From Selaginella tamariscina (taxonomy: Eukaryota > Streptophyta > Lycopodiopsida > Selaginellales > Selaginellaceae), in contig PUQB01000368.1 of the NCBI GenBank assembly GCA_003024785.1, forward strand, positions 62,001 through 126,000: a DNA stretch of 64,000 nucleotides, read 5' to 3'. A program made the position numbers and the translations under genes. Under the pieces are notes generated by a model that made no database searches, had not been told where the DNA came from, and worked only from the letters and a program-made list of their open reading frames with translations. Shown here in pieces: positions 12,300 to 24,270 of this stretch; position 1 is the first letter of the stretch; each line of letters begins with the position of its first letter.

Positions 12300-14184
12300 A
12301 TGGCACCCAAGAAGAAGGATGCAGGAAAGGGCAAAAAGGGTGAATCACCGGCCCCTTCTGGACCCAGTGTTGAGGAATTACAGGCCCAAGTTAATGCTCT
12401 CGGTGCCGAGAAAGACAATGAAGCGAAGCACAGAAATCGGTCGCAAATCGAAAGAGTAATCTCCAGTTCTCTCTCAAATCCCCTCTTCTCCCCGCACTTA
12501 TCCCCATTTTCCCATTTGTTTTACGGTGTAGAATCCCCCAAATCCCATCGCAGTTTAATTTCTATTATCTCTCCTGCACTGCAACACACATATCGGTATA
12601 TATACGTTATGCACAAGCTGGCGTGTACATATGTACACATGTTACTGTGTTATAGATGCAGTATACACAGACCACACTCTTATAAGAGAGTTCTATTTGT
12701 TTCCAGGACAAAATTAATGACTTCCTCGAGATTAAAAAGAAGAAAGGGACTATATCGATGCAGAAATGCGAGTTAAGGACCGTAAAATGGAGGAGATTGC
12801 GGAGAAGCATCAAACTAACCTCAAAGTGCGTGCGTGCGTGTGCGCGTGTGTATACATACATGTATGTGTTTATATTACATTTAAATAATTTCTATACATG
12901 TTTTATTCTTATACAGGTTCTTAATCAGAGGATGAAACATCTGATATACGAGCAGCAAATGGTTGTAAATAAAGTCAAAGAGGACAATGAATTGGCATTA
13001 AAGTTGCAACATGAACAAGCAGCCAACCGTGAATGTCAACTCTTGTAAGTTACACGCACACGTATATAATCAATATGATATGACTTAATTAAATATAAAT
13101 ATTATGACTTAATTAATTATAATTAACGTCTAAGAGTTACTATACAGCTCTCTGCAGGGATGAACAACGTGAGCTGAAAGACAAGATCAGGGAAGTGGAA
13201 CTTGGTTATGAAGAGCAACTCAAACAAATGAAAATGGTTAGTAATATTTAATTTAGTTAAATTATAATATAAGATAATTAATTGAAGTTTAAATTTTAAT
13301 TAATAGGATCATGCCAAGGAGATTACGAAAATGAGGAAAGATTTCGATACTGATGCAAAGAATCTCCTATTGAAAACTGAGAAGAAGGTAAGTACATTTA
13401 TATACCAATATCTCATATATAAATACAGAAATTACATCAAAATTAACGCTTAAATAAAAAAAATTAAAAATTCCTATTGAAACTACAAAATTATTTATAT
13501 ATATAAATAATTAATAATAATATATTTCATATTACAGATGAGGCAAGTGCAAGCAGAAAATGACCTCCGTAGAAGGCAGGAAATACATGAAATCGAAGAA
13601 CGTAAAAACTTACATATTTCTGAACTTGTAAAAAAGCATGAGAAAGCCTTCTCCGAAATCAAGTGTTACTACAACGATATCACACAGAACAACTTAGATT
13701 TGATAAAAACCTTGAAGGTAAACATTTTAAAATTCGATTAATCATATAATATATATATATATATAATTTTAAATAACTTAATGCAGAAAGTTAAACACAT
13801 TAATTTATATATGTGTGTAATAATACACGCAGGAAGATATAACTGATATGAAGAGGAAGGAACAGGCCAATGAAAAGCTCATGTATGAGATATCTCAAGA
13901 AAATAAGAGATTAACAGAGCCTTTAACTAGGTCTCTAAAAGAAGTAGAGAGCCTTAGAAAGCAGCTAGATAGCCACGAGAAGGTAACATCACGTGCGTGC
14001 GTGTGTGTGTCTGAGTGACTATTGATCTTGCAATATAGATATAAAGCATCTCTCTCTCTCTCTCTCTCTCAGAAAGCAGCTAGATAGCCACGAGAAGGTA
14101 ACATTATGTGCGTGCGTGCGTGTGTGTCTGGACTATTGATCTTGCACTATAGATATATAAGCATCTCTCTCTCTCTCTCTCTCT

Positions 14185-14220
<36 letters not shown>

Positions 14221-14932
14221 GAAAGCAGCTAGATAGGCACGAGAAGGTAACATCAAGCGTGCATGCGTGTGTGTGTGTGTGTCTGAGTGACTGTATTGAT
14301 CTTGCACTATAGATATACGAGCATCTCTTTCTCTCCGAACACATACACACACGGAACATTACGTTTGTGTGTGTGTGTGTCTGAGTGACTGTATTGATCA
14401 TGCACTATAGATATACAAGCATCACCTCTTCGACACATACACACACGGAACATTACGTGTGACACTGTGTGTGTGTGTGTCTGAGTGACTGTATTGATCA
14501 TGCACTATAGATATATAAGCATCTCTCTCTCTCTCTCAGAAAGCAGCTAGATAGCCACGAGAAGGTAACCTTACGCGTGCGTGTGTGTGTGTGTCTGAGT
14601 GACTGTATTGATCTTGCACTATAGATATACAAGCATCTCTCTCTCTCCGACACATACACACACGGAACATTACGTGTGTGTGTGTGTGTGTCTGAGTGAC
14701 TGTATTGATCATGCACTATAGATATATAAGCACCTCTCTCTATCTCTCTCACACAAACGCACACGCACACGCACGCACATTTACGTGTATATATTCTTTT
14801 GGACATGCAGAATAGACAATCACTAATACAACTACGAGGCCAGCATGCAGATGTATTAAGGCATTCCAAAGCGTTGGAATGGGAGTACAGGATGGTTCAG
14901 GAGAAGCTTGAAAATGTAAAATATAATATATT

Positions 14933-14966
<34 letters not shown>

Positions 14967-15511
14967 AAATCAGATAATTAAGTAAATGAAAACTGTAGGT
15001 TCAAGCAGAAAGAAACGAGTTGTATGCACGATTCGAAGCGTGCATCTTTGATGTACAACAAAAATGCGGTGTACAGAGTACACTTCTTCAGCGTCAAGTT
15101 CAAGTACTGGGGAGCGGCTTGAGAAGAAGGTATTTTTACTTAATTATTAATTAAATATTAAAATTACGTTTATTAATTTTTATATATGTTTATTTAGGAT
15201 GCACAACTTGGAGAAGCTCTTGGACATACAAAGATGGATCACAGTGCAGTTCATCTCGTTAAATTTGGAATTGATAAATTGTTAGAAAACAAGAACCAGC
15301 AAATCAAGGCGTTATATTATGAGTTGGGCCGTGTAACACAGGTACGTACATACACACATACACACATGTGTGTACGTACGTGTGTATAAATACAAATTAT
15401 TTACAGGCATATACGGCGGTCATGAGGGCTTTCGAAGCGAAGTTAGCAGAACTTGGAGTCTCATTAGAAGAGATGGGATTGCCACACTTCATCACTAAGA
15501 TAGTTTATTAA
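12300..15511 (+). CDS. DRC4: Dynein regulatory complex subunit 4 (GAS8/DRC4)
   Basis: Core subunit of the nexin-dynein regulatory complex of motile cilia; in land plants needed only for flagellated sperm. Eleven exons: 12300-12452, 12707-12825, 12917-13044, 13158-13236, 13307-13389, 13538-13717, 13833-13982, 14811-14915, 14999-15129, 15198-15341 and 15407-15511. The protein starts [14 protein letters not shown] like animal GAS8 and is coiled coil throughout. Diagnostic blocks are [52 protein letters not shown], and a C-terminal [30 protein letters not shown]. Length is about 450-460 residues, close to the family norm. Two one-base gaps break the frame: in exon 2 after KKKKG near 12745, and near 15118 in exon 9. 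Intron 7 contains the repeat array described separately. Confidence 0.94.
13954..14760 (+). repeat. Tandem array duplicating the exon 7 tail and its intron inside DRC4
   Basis: The last 25 nt of exon 7 plus its donor recur three times within intron 7, at 14073-14097, 14222-14246 and 14540-14564. Each is preceded by a TC-rich tract ending in AG and followed by GTAAC. Between them an intron-derived unit ending 'TATTGATC(T/A)TGCACTATAGATATA' recurs seven times (near 14024, 14138, 14293, 14392, 14493, 14608 and 14707), with (GT)n and (TC)n runs. The copies are nearly identical, so the expansion is recent. Confidence 0.93.
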
Positions 15512-16082
15512 ATTTTAAGAAAATTCTTGGAATATTCTTATGTTATTTAGTGGAGTATCTTTTAAATAATACTTAGCAAAATAATACAAAATTTATATAA
15601 ATTAATAATACATAAAAGTTTTTATTATATTCAATAATACTAATATGGTTTAAACTACGGGGTCAACTGTTTAGGTGGACATGTTGTGACGAGTAAAGCG
15701 TGGAAATCATGAATGTGTAGGACCAAGGGCGTGTGTGTCAGAGGTATATACATAATAATGTGTTCCGTATTGTTATACGTTTATGCTACGTATATTCGCA
15801 TCGTTTTAAGTATATTAAAATACATATATGGATCTGACTGGAAGTCTATCTTTCCCTAAAGGTACAACGGACATAAACAGGTAATAAAAAGAAAAGATTT
15901 TGCATTATTATGTACCAAAATTAGATTTTATTCAAGTGCTAGATCCATAGACACAGGCAGTTAATATTTGTATAATCTAGGAGCAAATTCTGAAAAAAAA
16001 ACAGTGTGTGCGTGCGCGTGCGTGTGTGTTGTGTGTGTGAGAGAGAGAGAGAGAGAGCATATATTAATAGTTGTTTGTATAG
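15512..16082. other. Intergenic spacer DRC4 to USP
   Basis: AT-rich, no gene seen. A (GT)n-(GA)n compound microsatellite lies at about 16003-16058, immediately before the USP start codon. Confidence 0.65.
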
Positions 16083-16355
16083 ATGCTGACATCGAAGAGA
16101 AAGATTGCAATAGCAGTGGACTTGAGTGATGAGAGTGCATACGCTGTGAAGTGGGCCGTACAGAACTATCTGCGGCCCGGAGACGAGGTGATACTGTTAC
16201 ACGTACAGCCGACCTCGGTCTTGTACGGAGCCGACTGGGGTGTGGTAGATCACAATACGGACGAGCAGGATAAATTCGATGCAGTTACCTCTTCCAAGAG
16301 TGAACACCTTGCCAAACCTCTTGCAGAAGCTGGATTTCCCTACAGGTGATTGTGC

Positions 16356-16393
<38 letters not shown>

Positions 16394-16692
16394 TTAATAG
16401 TTACTACTAAATATTATTATTATTATGTTGTTGTTGTTAATATTATTTTATTATTATGTAGAATACACATTGTTAAGGACCATGATATGAAGGAGAGGAT
16501 TTGTCTTGAAGTTGAGCGGCTTGGAGTTAGTGCCATGGTTATGGGTAGTCGAGGATTTGGTGCTTCCAAGGTTGTAGATGTTGAGGTGCGTGCCTCTGCA
16601 TGTGTGTGTGAGAGAGACATATACACGCGCTTATCTGTGTGTGTGAGGAGAGAGAGAAACATACACACACACGTTTATGTGTGTGTGTGTGT

Positions 16693-16743
<51 letters not shown>

Positions 16744-16906
16744 ATACACACACACGTTTATGCAGGTATCTGCACCATGGGGACGTATGGGGAGCGTGAG
16801 TAGTTACTGCGTGCACCATTGCGAATGTCCAGTGGTTGTGGTGAGGCTCCCCAGGGAAGTGGATGTTATTGAAGAGGAGAAGGAGATGGAAGATGCTTCT
16901 GACTGA
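16083..16906 (+). CDS. Universal stress protein (UspA-type, single domain)
   Basis: Soluble ATP-binding-type universal stress protein of about 175 residues. Exons are 16083-16345, 16462-16585 and 16766-16906. The N-terminal strand KIAIAVDLSDESAYAVKWAVQNYL, the following VILLHVQPTS, and the middle VMGSRGFGA are typical. The nucleotide-binding signature G-x2-G-x9-G-(S/T) starts at GSRGFGASK and is completed across the exon 2/3 junction by WGRMGSVSSYCVHHCECPVVVV. The C-terminus is acidic. All introns have consistent phases and both contain GT-rich and GA-rich microsatellites. In plants these proteins respond to drought, hypoxia and similar stress; nothing here shows which. Confidence 0.93.
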
Positions 16907-17173
16907 GGAGAATATGCTGTTTTAACCACTGTATCATAAAGGTGATATAGATCAAAGCCACATAAGATTTAAAAGAAAATAAGTCAATTCTATTTACATA
17001 TTTAAATATATATATATATATAATATATGAGAGAATGTCTTATAACAATTTATTATATAAATTAATATAGCAAGGTTGCCATTGTTATGTTCAGTAAGTA
17101 AAATAATACAATACATACACACTTAGCTAGTTACTTAGCAATTGAATTAGAATGAGTGCCTTTATGCCCTTGG
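16907..17173. other. Convergent spacer USP / multi-UBL gene
   Basis: Short AT-rich spacer between convergent 3' ends; likely contains both polyadenylation regions. Confidence 0.6.
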
Positions 17174-17733
17174 TCACTGTAAGACGCCCTTTATCTGCTT
17201 CAACCAAGCTCCAATGCCCTTCTTCTCTGCTGCTGCAACACCTTCAAAACCTTAAACATGTCAATATCCATTTTGCGTGTGTGTGTGTGTGTGTGGGGGG
17301 GGGGGGGGTTGTTCACGGTTTGAGTTTATTGTATATTTATATGTGTTTACTTGCATAATTCATTGATACCACAGTTCACACTCATGTGTGTGTGTGTGTT
17401 CTCGAGATTTTTAAGGTTACATATAGGACGTTAGCATGCAAGTGTACAGGATTAACACAACACACATACACACACGCACACATGCACACGCAATCCTTAC
17501 CTTGTACAACGCCACCAGTGCTTTCTATACGAACCAGAGCCTTGCTAATCTTCTCTTCCACACTATTCTCATTTGCAAAACTCTCATTTGCACCTCCAAA
17601 CCTCAATAAACGCCTAGCAGAAGAAGGCTTGCTACCACGAGACGGAGTATATTCCATTTGCTGGTTACCTCCTGTAGACTTAAAAACATATATATATGTA
17701 TACATAAAGACATATATATAAATGTATAAGACG

Positions 17734-17831
<98 letters not shown>

Positions 17832-19631
17832 ACTAAAAGATATAATGTGTTTCAAAAGCATATTTACAGCTTGACATGAAATATCGCAAAAAATCCAGAC
17901 ATTTTACAATATAAGAAAAATGGGATAGTAACGCAGGGATTGCTAAAGAATCTTAGTATATATATTATTAAATTTAATATAGTTAAACTTTAAAATACCT
18001 CGTGGAGTCTTATAACAGCTCTGAGGCGACTTCTGAGGTGTGTTAAAGCTCTCGCGGGGCGTGCTAAACTTCTCAGGCGTGGAAAATAGTTTACCACGTG
18101 GCGTGCTGAACTTGCTTTTTCCTCCTGTATATCATAAAACAAAAACCCCTCAATATATGTATACTAAATCAAATAATGTGTATCTAGTATCTATTAGATG
18201 TGATAGTTTTACTGAACTACAATGGTGTGTGCGTGGTGAGAACAAGCGCACGCAGAGAGCGGGAGGAAGGGAGGAGAGCAACACTATATGTTTAACTAAA
18301 CAACAGAAATGTATATCATATTAAGTATCACGTCATCTATAAACAGTAGTTTCTGAGTGTGTAACATTAAAAGCACACAACAGTAAGACTCCTTTAATTG
18401 TATGCATATATATATATACTTATTATGCCTACAATTGTCAACTATGTAGAATACATCACTTTGAAATTTTGATACTTTTGAAATATATACCTGGGCCTTT
18501 TGGAGGTGCTAAGCTGTTAACAACTTCAAGAGGCCTTAGTGAGCGCTTAACCTTCCTTCTTAAATCTCCCACGTGTTGTCCGTAGTTAGCACGGGTATTA
18601 TTAATGTGCCATTGACAAAGCTTTTAGATGTACGCACCAGCTTCAGCTTTCTCGCTGCTGGAGTGTACTCTGCATCTTCTTCTACATGACCAATACATTA
18701 GCATTATGATATAAATCTTGTGTGTGTGTGTGTGTGTTACCTTTGATTTCCGAAGACTGCACAGCCGTACCAGGCCTGAAGGAAGACTTGAACGGGCTAC
18801 TAAAGACAGTAACATGTAGAATAGAGTCGGGAGAGACGAAGTATTCGGCGAGAGTCTTCTTCTCTTGTAAGGTTTTACCTGCATAAACGCATGTATATAT
18901 TTACACACACACACATATGCATGTATATACATGGTATAGCTATATGTGCATATACATGTACAAATACAATAGCTAGAGTGCGTAACTTGTTAAGAACATA
19001 TATACGTTTTTATATATGTGTGTATACAGTTTATACATACCAACCTGAAAAGCTTATCCGCTGTTGCCACTGGGAATGCCGGTTCGAGTCTCCACAAACT
19101 CCATAATCCTTTGTACAGCGGTCCGACCCTGTACGATCAAACCGAAGTCTTCGTGTCCAGCCACTTTCACAGTGATAAGCATTCTTTTATGTGCTTGTTC
19201 GAGGTTCTTGTCACCTACAACAGTATACATTTCCTTAACACACACACACACACACACACAATATGCAATATATACATTTCAATGGTGTGTCCTAATGTGT
19301 GTGTGTGGGTGTTGCTGTCTGTGTGAAAGACATACTTAAATGCCACATGTGCATAGATGATAAGTACAATATACTGCACCCATACGAATATATACTGCAC
19401 CACACACACACACACACAGCTTTACCTGAGACAGTGAGGTCTACGATGCTGTCCTCATGAATTGCGTGCACACCATCGAAATCCTTTATATAGAGATCGT
19501 CGTGCATAACTCGTCCAATGGAAGAAAGAAGCTGCTGTGACTTTGGAACTCCAGTGTGTTTTTCTATGGCTTCCTTAAGTGCTGATATCTGCAAAACAAC
19601 GTATTATTTCTTCATATTTACGCACACACAC

Positions 19632-19662
<31 letters not shown>

Positions 19663-21033
19663 TACAGATTAATGCACGGACATGTGTGTGTACCTTCGTC
19701 TTAAGCATAAGACTAACCAACTATATTATAATTAGCTTCCATGTCTCTCTGTGTGTGTGTGTGTGTACCCGAGTGTGAGGTGAAATTCCCAGTAGAGGCA
19801 GGATTCCATCCTTGGTTTCAACAAACATACGGCCACCTTTTCCCGGAAGAGGTTGAGGAGCTTTCTGCAAATCAAACAAATGACATTAGAATGTGCGTGT
19901 GTACATCCACATGTTAGATATAATGTTTTTTTTCTGTAAATACATATATGTGTGCCTCTCTCTATGCACACAAACACTATATATGTAGAGAAAGAGTTAG
20001 AGTTAATGCTATATAAAATGCCTCTGTGTACACACATATGTCTGCACAGAAACGCACACACACATCATCATAAACACACACACACACAGATACACGCATA
20101 CACATACACATATGGTTTAAGACACGTACCCTGAGCTGAACCACAGACTTATCGAGAATGTTGTAGTCGTGGAGGCGGGCATCGTCTGGGAGAAGGAGAG
20201 TCTTGCCATTCTCTCGAGCAAAGAAGACGAGATTATCCTCATCCACGAACAGATCACAGATCTCTTTATCAGCTTGACACGCATACTTCTTGTATATATC
20301 CTCAACGGGAAGAGTATCTGGGAGGCGTGTGAAAACAGGTGCAATTATCTGCTGCTGTTGCTCGGGAATCGACAGGTTGCTCCTATTAAGACGTTGATTA
20401 ATGAAGTTTTTCGCACGTGCGCACACGCACACACACGTCTATATATGTATATCTGTATGTTTCTCTTTCTACACACAGACACAAGAAGTGAAAGAATGTA
20501 TATGCTTCTCTCCACAAGAGAGAGAAGAGAGAACACCTCTATACATACTCGACAACACAAAGATACATGCAATCATACACAAAAAGTGTGTGCGTGCGTA
20601 AGCGTTGGAAAGGTAAAGGGCGTGTAACACATTCCCGTATGTGTGTCTATTGTGTATCCGACGGATTACATGAGAAATTACTTGAAAACAGATTTGATGG
20701 CGCAGAGAACATAATGTATACACGCATTCATACAACAACCCATAAATTACATACACATTGTGTGTCTGCGTGAATGTCGACCTGATAGAATGACTAAAGT
20801 GGGTTGTACAACACACATCGATAATGGAGACCACTATACACAGGCATCTACAAATGTACATGCATATATGTGAGTGTATACCTGATGAAGGACTTGAGAG
20901 TGGATTTGACGGTGCCCTTGTGAGGCAAATTGGGGGCCAGGAGCACGACGTCCTCGGAGGAGGTGAGGGAGGCGTACGAGAAGACATTGGGGACGGGGAG
21001 ATGTTCTATTCTGATCTTTAGCGTAATTGCCAT
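17174..21033 (-). CDS. Protein with about three ubiquitin-like domains and a TP-rich basic tail, unnamed
   Basis: Ten exons with matching phases: 20882-21033, 20130-20382, 19769-19864, 19426-19588, 19045-19214, 18741-18878, 18491-18681, 17999-18124, 17501-17671 and 17174-17250, about 510 residues. Region 1 (MAITLKIRIEHLPVPN...) ends in the ubiquitin-like pattern ARLHDYNILDKSVVQLR. Region 2 has RMFVETKDGIL...SALKEAIEKHTGVPKSQQLL...DSIVDLTVSG. Region 3 has MLITVKVAGHEDFGLIV...RTGIP, then QQRISFSGKTLQEKKTLAEY and SILHVTVF, a clear ubiquitin fold pattern. The C-terminal part has repeated FSTP/F(N/S)TP and YTP motifs, basic patches and an amphipathic end (EKKGIGAWLKQIKGVLQ). No C-terminal GG is seen, so it is unlikely to be conjugated. 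Two one-base gaps occur (near 19066 and 18603). Confidence 0.8.
17733..17830. repeat. (TGTC)n-(TC)n-(AT)n compound microsatellite
   Basis: Tetranucleotide TGTC repeats pass into about 50 bp of TC and then AT repeats, all inside intron 8 of the minus-strand multi-UBL gene. Confidence 0.95.
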
Positions 21034-21271
21034 ATAATGAATCGCTACCGGCTCCGATCGAACACGCTGGTGGTAGAGATTGGGATACGTGGAGAATGGG
21101 CGCTGTTCCTCCTGCAAACCCTACGCAAAACGGTCACATTTCTCCCAAGAACCCTAAATCTTTCCATTTCACATGCCCTAAAACAGAGACCGTACGTATG
21201 AATATACAGGTTGTGGGTTCAAATCCCACCATGCTCGAATTATTTTTACACACACACACCACCACACGCAC
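21034..21271. promoter_or_regulatory. Bidirectional spacer multi-UBL gene / PPR gene 2
   Basis: Holds telo-box-like motifs (AACCCTACG near 21117, AACCCTAAATC near 21150) and an 18-bp PPR-derived fragment at 21083-21100. A T-arm-like tRNA remnant lies at about 21206-21240. Confidence 0.55.
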
Positions 21272-23245
21272 ATGCATACTCGGACATATGTATACACAGG
21301 AGTGAGTGCAGGATACAGAGAGACGGCTCTTTCAAAGCTTGAACTGGTCGACGAGCTGAAGAAATGCGGCAACACAAAGGAATTGCAACGAGGGAAAATC
21401 TTACATTCGAATGCCATAGAAAGCGGCTGTCACAAGAACAGGTACGTTGCACACACGCTGATATCCATGTACAGCAAGTGTGGGAGCATGCAAGACGCTC
21501 GGGTCGTGTTTGAGAATACGCTCCAGCGTGATGTTGTCTCCTGGAATGTCTTATTACTTGGATACGTGGAGAATGGGGAGAGCTTGGTGGCCTTGGAAAT
21601 GTTCAACAGCATGGACTGTACACCCAACGGTGTTACGTTTCTTGCTGCTTTCAAGGCATTGGCAGCGCTGGCGAGTGCTGGCAAACTTGACAAGAAGGCC
21701 TGTCTACAAAAGGGACTGATCATTCATAGACACGCTAGAATGCGTGGCTTTGACAGAGACGTGCGTGTGGCGAGCACGTTGGTGGACATGTATGGGAAAT
21801 GTGGAAGCATGGTGCATGCTCGAGATGTTTTGGATGGGATTGCGCAGAAGAGCGTTGTTGCATGGACCGCTTTAATACTTGGATACGTGGAGAATGGGGA
21901 GAGTTTGATGGCCCTGGAGGTGTTCAACAGAATGGACTGTGCACCGAACCGCGTGACTTTCATGGCTGTACTCAAGGCATGTGCTAAGTTAGACAAGGAG
22001 GCGTGTCTGCGGAGAGGAGTAACTATTCATAGACAAGCCAGAGAACATGGCCTGGACAGAGACGTGGTCGTGGCAAGTGTCTTGGTGGAAATGTATAGCA
22101 AATGCGGGGCGATGCAACAGGCAAGGGATGTGTTCGATCGGATGCCTCACAGGGATGTCGTATGCTGGACTACCTTAATACTTGGATACGTGGAGAATGG
22201 AGAAAGTATGAAGGCTTTGGATATCTTCCACAGCATGGAGTGTGCACCAGACAGTGTTACATTTATCGGTGCACTCAAGGCGTGTGCAGGGCTGGATAAG
22301 GACTCTTGTTTACAAGCCGTTCATAGACAAGCCAAAGAGCGTGGCTTTGACAAAGACACACTCGTGGCAAACACATTGATAGACGTGTATAGTAAATGCG
22401 GGAGTATGGTAGAGGCGAGAGATGTTTTCGACGGGATGACACGCCCAAGTGTTGTGTCGTGGAATGTGTTGATATCTGGATACGTGGAGAATGGGGAGAC
22501 TTCCATGGCATTGGAGGTGTTCAACAGCATGGACTGTGTAGCAGACTGTGCTACTTTTGTTGCTGCACTCAGGGCTTGTGCTAGCTTAGGAGCAGTAGAA
22601 AACGGGCAGGGAATCCACTATCTGTTATGTAAGCTTGGATTTGAACAGGAGGAGATAGTGGCAAACTGTTTGGTGGACTTTTATGGGAAATGTGGTAACA
22701 TGAATGCAGCTGAAGAGGTGTTCAATCGTATTCGTTCCCGGGATTTAGTGTCTTGGAATGCTTTGATTGGGGGTTACAGTTTGCTCGGTGAGACAGCTCG
22801 TGTGTTCGGTTTGGTAAAAGGAATGCAGGATGCTCGTCTACAAGTGGACGTTGTTACGATGGTATCCATACTTACTGCGTGTAACCACGCGGGTACGGTG
22901 GAAGAAGGCGAGAGATGTTTCTATTCCATGTCGGAGTACGGTGTTACGGCGACTATGGAGCATTATACGTGCATGGTTGACATGTTGGGGAGGGCCAACA
23001 GGCTGCAGGAGGCACTCTCGCTTGTGAGGGGGATGCCATTTGAGGCCAACAGTCTGGTGTGGATGACTCTGTTAGGGGCATGTAAAAAATGGAGCAATGT
23101 GGAGGTAGGCGAGGTTGCTTTTCGTGCAGTGGTGACACACGACAGTAAGGAACACATAGCGGCGGCGCATGTTCTGATGCGAAACATATATGAGAGGTTA
23201 GGCATGCTACAAGACGAAGAGCATATAGAAAACGCTATGTTCTAA
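21272..23245 (+). CDS. PPR protein of the PLS class without E/DYW domain
   Basis: Intronless, uninterrupted 657-codon frame. It starts with the usual 'ELVDELKKCGNTKELQRGKILHSNAIESG' lead and carries about 14-16 pentatricopeptide repeats in PLS triplets, such as 'LISMYSKCGSMQDARVVFE', 'VVSWNVLLLGYVENGES' and 'NGVTFLAAFKA'. The end (MEHYTCMVDMLGRANRLQEA...LVWMTLLGACKKWSN) matches the E1-like region, but no DYW deaminase follows. Expected role is sequence-specific binding of plastid or mitochondrial RNA. The first residues (MHTRTYVYTG) have little transit-peptide character, so the true start may lie upstream in another exon. Successive repeats are unusually alike at DNA level: the word GGATACGTGGAGAATGG occurs four times. 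Confidence 0.95.
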   Translation: MHTRTYVYTGVSAGYRETALSKLELVDELKKCGNTKELQRGKILHSNAIESGCHKNRYVAHTLISMYSKCGSMQDARVVFENTLQRDVVSWNVLLLGYVENGESLVALEMFNSMDCTPNGVTFLAAFKALAALASAGKLDKKACLQKGLIIHRHARMRGFDRDVRVASTLVDMYGKCGSMVHARDVLDGIAQKSVVAWTALILGYVENGESLMALEVFNRMDCAPNRVTFMAVLKACAKLDKEACLRRGVTIHRQAREHGLDRDVVVASVLVEMYSKCGAMQQARDVFDRMPHRDVVCWTTLILGYVENGESMKALDIFHSMECAPDSVTFIGALKACAGLDKDSCLQAVHRQAKERGFDKDTLVANTLIDVYSKCGSMVEARDVFDGMTRPSVVSWNVLISGYVENGETSMALEVFNSMDCVADCATFVAALRACASLGAVENGQGIHYLLCKLGFEQEEIVANCLVDFYGKCGNMNAAEEVFNRIRSRDLVSWNALIGGYSLLGETARVFGLVKGMQDARLQVDVVTMVSILTACNHAGTVEEGERCFYSMSEYGVTATMEHYTCMVDMLGRANRLQEALSLVRGMPFEANSLVWMTLLGACKKWSNVEVGEVAFRAVVTHDSKEHIAAAHVLMRNIYERLGMLQDEEHIENAMF

Positions 23246-23260
23246 TATTTGTTAAGATGT

Positions 23261-23291
<31 letters not shown>

Positions 23292-23760
23292 GAAGAAAGA
23301 ATGAATTAATTAACTCTTTTGAAATAAGATATGTACGCCCCTACATAAAATTATATTGTACATTGTGAAGAAGAACTTATATAGACACATAGGATGTTTA
23401 TATATAAACATAAACCACATATAGCAATATGGGTATGAATCCACATGTTACAAATAAAAAATAGGTTTTCTATTATTATTAATAATATATGCAATTAAAA
23501 GTGTAAAATAAAAGGTTAACATGGTATATTCTAGAAGTTATTAGAGTTATTTATGCAGTGTGGAAAATCTATTTAAAATCGTAGTTTTAATTATTTAGTT
23601 TTAATTTTATTGGTTAAGACAATTAACCACCCTCGAAGTATAAATTAATAGGTGCCAGCTTACTGGTTTTATACCTAAACTTTGAAGCTTACAAACCTGT
23701 AAATATATAAATTCTTAGTTAATATTTGTTAAGTTTAATAAAAGTTAGAGATTTAAGTTA
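23246..23760. other. AT-rich spacer
   Basis: AT-rich spacer after PPR gene 2 with an (AC)n-(AT)n tract at about 23260-23290. No gene seen. Confidence 0.6.
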
Positions 23761-23779
23761 TAATAATTTAACGGGCTCA

Positions 23780-24176
23780 ATACTGGCATCCTTATCATCA
23801 CTTCCTCTAGAAAGACAGTAAGTGCCACACACACACACATGTATATCCACGTACGTGTATTTTCCTTTCTCTGACTTCAGTTTTCTACAAAGTAATAATC
23901 TGACTGGAAATCTACCTGCAAAGCTTGGAACTCTTCTTGCCTTGTAAGTCTGTACACACATATAGATATACAGATAAATACGTTTATATATGTGGATATG
24001 TATATGTCTAACTATTGCGATTGCAAGGATGTGTCATTCAATAGGTTATGGGGTTCTCTTCCTCAATTTCAAAGGTACATGTTTCTTCAGTGTAACAGGA
24101 ATGTAGCGCCGCTCCCCGCCGGGCGCAGTGCAAGGCAGCATTATATGGAACCCGTTCTCCGTTGATCAGCCAGCAG

Positions 24177-24270
<94 letters not shown>

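Noticed and set aside
21190-21245. tRNA-like 3' half: GTGGG-TTCAAAT-CCCAC T-arm followed by a T run
   Set aside because: No matching 5' acceptor, D-arm or anticodon stem is found at the right distance upstream, so it is at most a tRNA remnant or coincidence.
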